From the NCBI GenBank assembly GCA_963573385.1, contig CAUYLG010026625.1:1-64000 (forward strand): a stretch of DNA of 64,000 nucleotides, read 5' to 3'. Origin of the DNA: Cacajao melanocephalus (Eukaryota; Chordata; Mammalia; Primates; Pitheciidae). Each line of letters starts with the position of its first letter. Position 1 is the stretch's first letter. The position numbers were made by a program, and so were the translations under genes. The notes under the pieces are model-generated. The model was not told the DNA's origin. It saw only the letters and a list, made by a program, of their open reading frames with translations, and ran no database searches. Of this stretch, positions 60,786 through 64,000 are shown in pieces.

Positions 60786-62310
60786 TGAAAAAAACTAACA
60801 TATATCCATCTCTTAAAATTTTTAAAAACAGATCCAACTGAAAAGGAGGTTTCCGTTATGTATTAGATGCAACTTGTAATAGAGCTCTATTTTCAACGTT
60901 GCCTTGTTCACTACAAGCACATCTGCTTAATATCAGAGTCTCCTTTAAAAAACAAGCATCAGGCTTTACCTTCACAGCTCTGTATCTGCTGTTTGTTTGA
61001 CACCTTATACCTTAATTATAGGCTGTCTTGCCATTCAACACTGTATTAAGATTATGGAACAAGATCCTAAAAGGTACGCAGGGATTAAAAAAATAAGTCA
61101 GTAATTTTATCATTAGAACAGGAAGAAAAATCATGGTATAATTTTTCCAGCAAGCCTGTTCGTTTCTTTTTCCCCAAATCAAATACATACATGTTTGTAT
61201 TTATTACTGCTTTAACTTTCTACACGTTTTACAAAATTCTCAGCTTAGCCCTTAAACATTATTTGCTATTTTCATTATATCTGCAATATATATATTATAA
61301 TTATTTAATATAATTAGGGCATCAGAGGAAGTATCCAGATAAAATGTAAGACACCTATTTAATTTTAAATTTCAGATAATAATTCTTTTTAAAATATACA
61401 TATATTCCATGTATTATTTAAGACATACTAAAAAATTATTTGTGTTCATCTAAGATTCAAGTTTAAATGGGTCTCCTGTATTTTTATTTGCTAAATGTGG
61501 CAACTCCGAGTTGGGGAGTGATTGCATATTTAGAGATTCTACAGTCTGGCTGAATAAACTTTCAAGCCTACCCCTGAGTAGCATTTCATTTCAACTCAGC
61601 AGATAGTGAACTCAGATATCTAAATTCTTCACATCCTTCCAAACCAAGTTTTTTTTTTTAAATCCACCAGCATTAATGCCAAGGAATCACCAGGACTCCC
61701 TAACCTCTCCAAATTCCAGAGCCTGAATTCCTGCCAAGTCTAAGGAGGAGAATTACATACAAATTACCAAGTTTTGTTGTGTCTTACAGTTTTATTTTTA
61801 TGCATTTATACTTAACAGAGGAACCAGAGATTTTTGCCTTTACAAGCTCAAAATTTTTCAGAGTAGTTAATGCTTACTAGAGAACCAATTCTAATTTGTC
61901 CTTGTTCTGCAGTAGAGCGGGATATGTCTAGAATTTGTCATTGTGGGACTCTTCCTTGACATTAAGATTTCTTCATTATAAAGTGACTCCTTTTTCCTCA
62001 ACCCATTTCTTATGGATCATCTATGTCCTACAGGCTGCTTAACATGCAATAAAATGAATTCTTTTTCCCACCTCTGTTCCCCCAAATTTCCCCTTTTCTT
62101 GTGTTCACCATTGCCATCCATAGAAACCCTGATAAATAATCACAGACATATTCCCAATGAGCATCCTCTTTACTACCCACTATCCCCAGACCCTATCAGT
62201 CAAATCTTCTCAGTTACGCCTCTTAAATATATCTGGAGGTGGTCTTCACACTCTACTTTACATCCCACTATTCCTGTCTTAGCCCAGACTCTCCTGTGCT
62301 GTCTTCAAGC
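60786..62310. other. Unassigned sequence
   Basis: No gene. AT-rich to about 61900, then pyrimidine-rich (62000-62310) with a 120-codon frame that lacks any domain and may be old LINE sequence. Confidence 0.4.
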
Positions 62311-62492
62311 CAGTGTTCTTCAAATTTCAACGTGCTATAGTTCACCTGGAGATCTTGTTAAAGATTCTGGGTGAGGTTGGACCACATAATTCTATGGGTG
62401 GAGAGGGATCAAGAATTCCCATTTCTAACCAGAGACAGACTGGATGGATGGATGGATGGATGGACTGATGGATGGGTAGGTAAGTAGGTAGG

Positions 62493-62550
<58 letters not shown>

Positions 62551-62591
62551 CTGATTCTGTTGATCCAGAAACCACCTTATGAGTACCAAGG
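62311..62591 (+). mobile_element. MER20 (hAT) interrupted by a microsatellite
   Basis: CAGTGTTCTTCAAATTTCAA, 'gttcacctggagatcttgttaaag', 'agaattcccatttctaacc', then 110 bp of tetranucleotide repeat (62441-62550), then CTGATTCTGTTGATCCAGAA, 'ccttatgagtaccaagg'. The two halves are consecutive in MER20. Confidence 0.85.
62441..62550. repeat. Compound tetranucleotide array
   Basis: Blocks of GGAT, then GGTA/AGGT, then a long GATA run, then GACA, in that order. Each step differs by one base from the last. Confidence 0.95.
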
Positions 62592-62619
62592 CTCTAGATT
62601 ATTTTTATAAACTCCCAAA

Positions 62620-63062
62620 AAGTCTTCCTTCCATTCCAATTCATCGCCATATTGCTATTGTTCTTTTGGGTAAAATCTCCTTATGACTCTTTGGCCTACC
62701 AAATTATCAAAATATAAACCACCCAACCTACCATGACTGTTTCATGTCCCGTTCCTCTCCAATCTAAAGACCCACATTTTAAACTCTAACCCTAATCCAC
62801 TTCTTTCTGCTCCTGAAACTGTTCCCTCCCACTTCCAGGCCTTTGTACATTCCAGGCCCTTTGCCTACAGTGTGCTTAATCTTTGTCTGCACAACTCCTT
62901 CTTCCTGTCGAATCTCAACTGTCACACTCTCTCTGTGAAACTTTCTATGATCCCCTCAGCACCAAGCACCAATACCCAATATGATTATCTGTACCTCCCA
63001 CAATTGGGTGTCTTCGCTCATCACTTTCTACATATGTTGATTATTTCTACATATGTTGATTA
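62620..63062 (+). mobile_element. L2 LINE 3' half
   Basis: TTCCAGGCCTTTGTACATTC near 62834, 'ctacagtgtgcttaatctttgtctgcacaac', 'caactgtcacactctctctgtgaaactttc', 'tatctgtacctcccacaattggg'. Sense L2 order, ending in the tandem duplication at 63025-63062. Confidence 0.8.
63025..63062. repeat. Exact 19-bp tandem duplication
   Basis: TTTCTACATATGTTGATTA at 63025-63043 is repeated without change at 63044-63062. Confidence 0.95.
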
Positions 63063-63064
63063 TT

Positions 63065-63275
63065 ATAATATACAGGGATTGTTATGTACTAATTACTGTT
63101 CTATGTATGTTATGTGCCATTTTCATAACAATCCTTTAAGGATCCCCCACTTTACAGACAATGACACTAAGGCACAAAAAGATGACTGCCCAGGATCACA
63201 CAGCTTATTCATGCCAGGGCCAGGTTTCAAGTCCTAAAGGTCTAGTGCTAGAATCTATCATCTTAACTATACTGC
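63065..63275 (-). mobile_element. MIR SINE
   Basis: Antisense: 'gtgccattttcataacaatcctttaagg', TTTACAGACAATGACACTAA near 63151, 'gatgactgcccaggatcacacagcttattc', GCCAGGTTTCAAGTCCTAAA near 63219. Confidence 0.9.
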
Positions 63276-63499
63276 CTCTATTATTATATCTCACTTTAGT
63301 TACCAAGTTAAACTGTATGAAACTGCTGGTATTTGACAGTTTTATATAAACAAAACATCAATCTCTTCTGAGTCATTTTTTTAAATAAATTAAGAACCAT
63401 TCATGGGGAGAAGGATATCTTTTTTGTCACAAAACCCGTGGATTTTGCACAGGTTCTGGCACAAAACTGGCACTCGATTGATCTTTGTTAAATGAAGTA
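63276..63499. other. Unassigned; possible LINE/MIR end
   Basis: 'ctggcacaaaactggcactcgattgatctttgttaaatg' near 63459 resembles an L2 or MIR 3' end in sense orientation; the rest is unassigned. Confidence 0.35.
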
Positions 63500-63504
63500 A
63501 AGAC

Positions 63505-63705
63505 AGTAACTGCTCCATTTATTGAGGAATGAATGCATGCTGGGTATTGTACCAAGTTTTTTACATACATTGTCGTATTTAAACCTCATTACAATCATGT
63601 ACTATGGGTACTGTTATTTTCATATCACAAATGATAACTCTAATGGCTCATAGAGGCTAATGCCCATGGACACACAACCAGTAATAGAGCAAAGTCATAC
63701 CATAA
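63505..63705 (-). mobile_element. MIR SINE
   Basis: Antisense: 'gcatgctgggtattgtaccaag' near 63534, 'cgtatttaaacctcattacaatcatg', 'ggctaatgcccatggacacacaaccag' near 63655. Confidence 0.82.
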
Positions 63706-63859
63706 GTATCCCTCTCCTAATAAATAAGTTGTCAGCCTCCAATGTTGAATAGTGTGGGACCCTACAGAATATCATTTTTTCTTCCAAGTCAAACCTGAGT
63801 TGTGGTTCTAAAGATCTTGCCCTCTCTAGGAAGAAGACAAACCTCTGTTAGCTTATTTT
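63706..63859. other. Unassigned sequence
   Basis: Nothing recognised. Confidence 0.4.
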
Positions 63860-64000
63860 GTAATTTTCTTACTTTGAAAATTTTGAAACATTCACAAAAA
63901 TAGACACAAGAGTATAATAATTTCCCATGGATTAATCATCCAGCTTCAAAAATTGTCAACAACTTGCCATTCGCGACTGCACCTGCCCTCCCACATTTTT
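63860..64000 (-). mobile_element. Ancient L1M 3' UTR, running off the right edge
   Basis: 'gaaaattttgaaacattcacaaaaatagac', 'gagtataataatttcccatggattaatcatccagcttcaaaaattgtcaacaacttgcc' match the antisense L1ME-type 3' UTR. Confidence 0.7.

Noticed and set aside
62012..62374. 120-codon open frame
   Set aside because: Runs into MER20 and has no recognisable family; probably old repeat DNA.
62441..62550. Regularly repeated array that could suggest CRISPR
   Set aside because: Units are 4 bp with no spacers; a compound microsatellite in a eukaryotic genome.

Overview
The window reads as primate, most likely human, nuclear DNA. It is AT-rich and CpG-poor, and it carries Alu/FLAM/FAM/FRAM monomers, L1 copies of primate-like and older type, MaLR LTRs (MLT1, MST), MER2/MER5A/MER20 DNA-transposon fossils and many MIR and L2 fragments. 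No protein-coding gene, multi-exon structure, tRNA or rRNA is supported. Every open frame I examined is short, lies in a repeat or low-complexity tract, or lacks recognisable homology. The window is best described as intergenic desert or the interior of a very large intron. Repeat family names come from memory of consensus sequences and should be confirmed with RepeatMasker/Dfam.

Layout. 0-3.6 kb: the 3' end of an L1, then a second L1 whose 5' part is inverted (twin priming). 3.6-15.9 kb: mostly old sequence with L2, MIR and ancient L1 pieces. 16-18.8 kb: a dense cluster with an L1 bearing a 13-bp target-site duplication (TSD), a MER5A, and an L2 that appears interrupted by another L2 in opposite orientation. 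19.4-22.1 kb: long AT dinucleotide tract, L1M, a CR1/L3 reverse-transcriptase relic and a polypurine tract. 25-26.4 kb: tetranucleotide repeat, a small TA-flanked inverted-repeat transposon, an Alu right monomer and an MLT1 LTR. 26.4-31 kb: nearly repeat-free. 31-37.6 kb: L2 split by Alu, MER2, more L2/MIR and a possible regulatory element. 41-43 kb: MIR, MER58-like, L2. 45.9 kb: a fossil Alu monomer close to 7SL RNA. 49-52.4 kb: two MIRs, then one L2 split by a 1.36-kb GC-rich solo LTR (TSD CTAT) and an MST LTR (TSD CATTA). 53.9 kb: Alu with 13-bp TSD. 54.5-64 kb: L2, MIR, L1M, a Tigger-like fossil, and a MER20 whose interior holds a compound tetranucleotide array.

No genes work together here. 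The content is a layered record of transposition. The best leads are the well-bounded insertion events (perfect TSDs, inversion, nesting order), one small templated rearrangement inside an L1, and two repeat-poor stretches with clustered POU/homeodomain-type motifs that could be conserved noncoding elements. I did not find a convincing new biological system.
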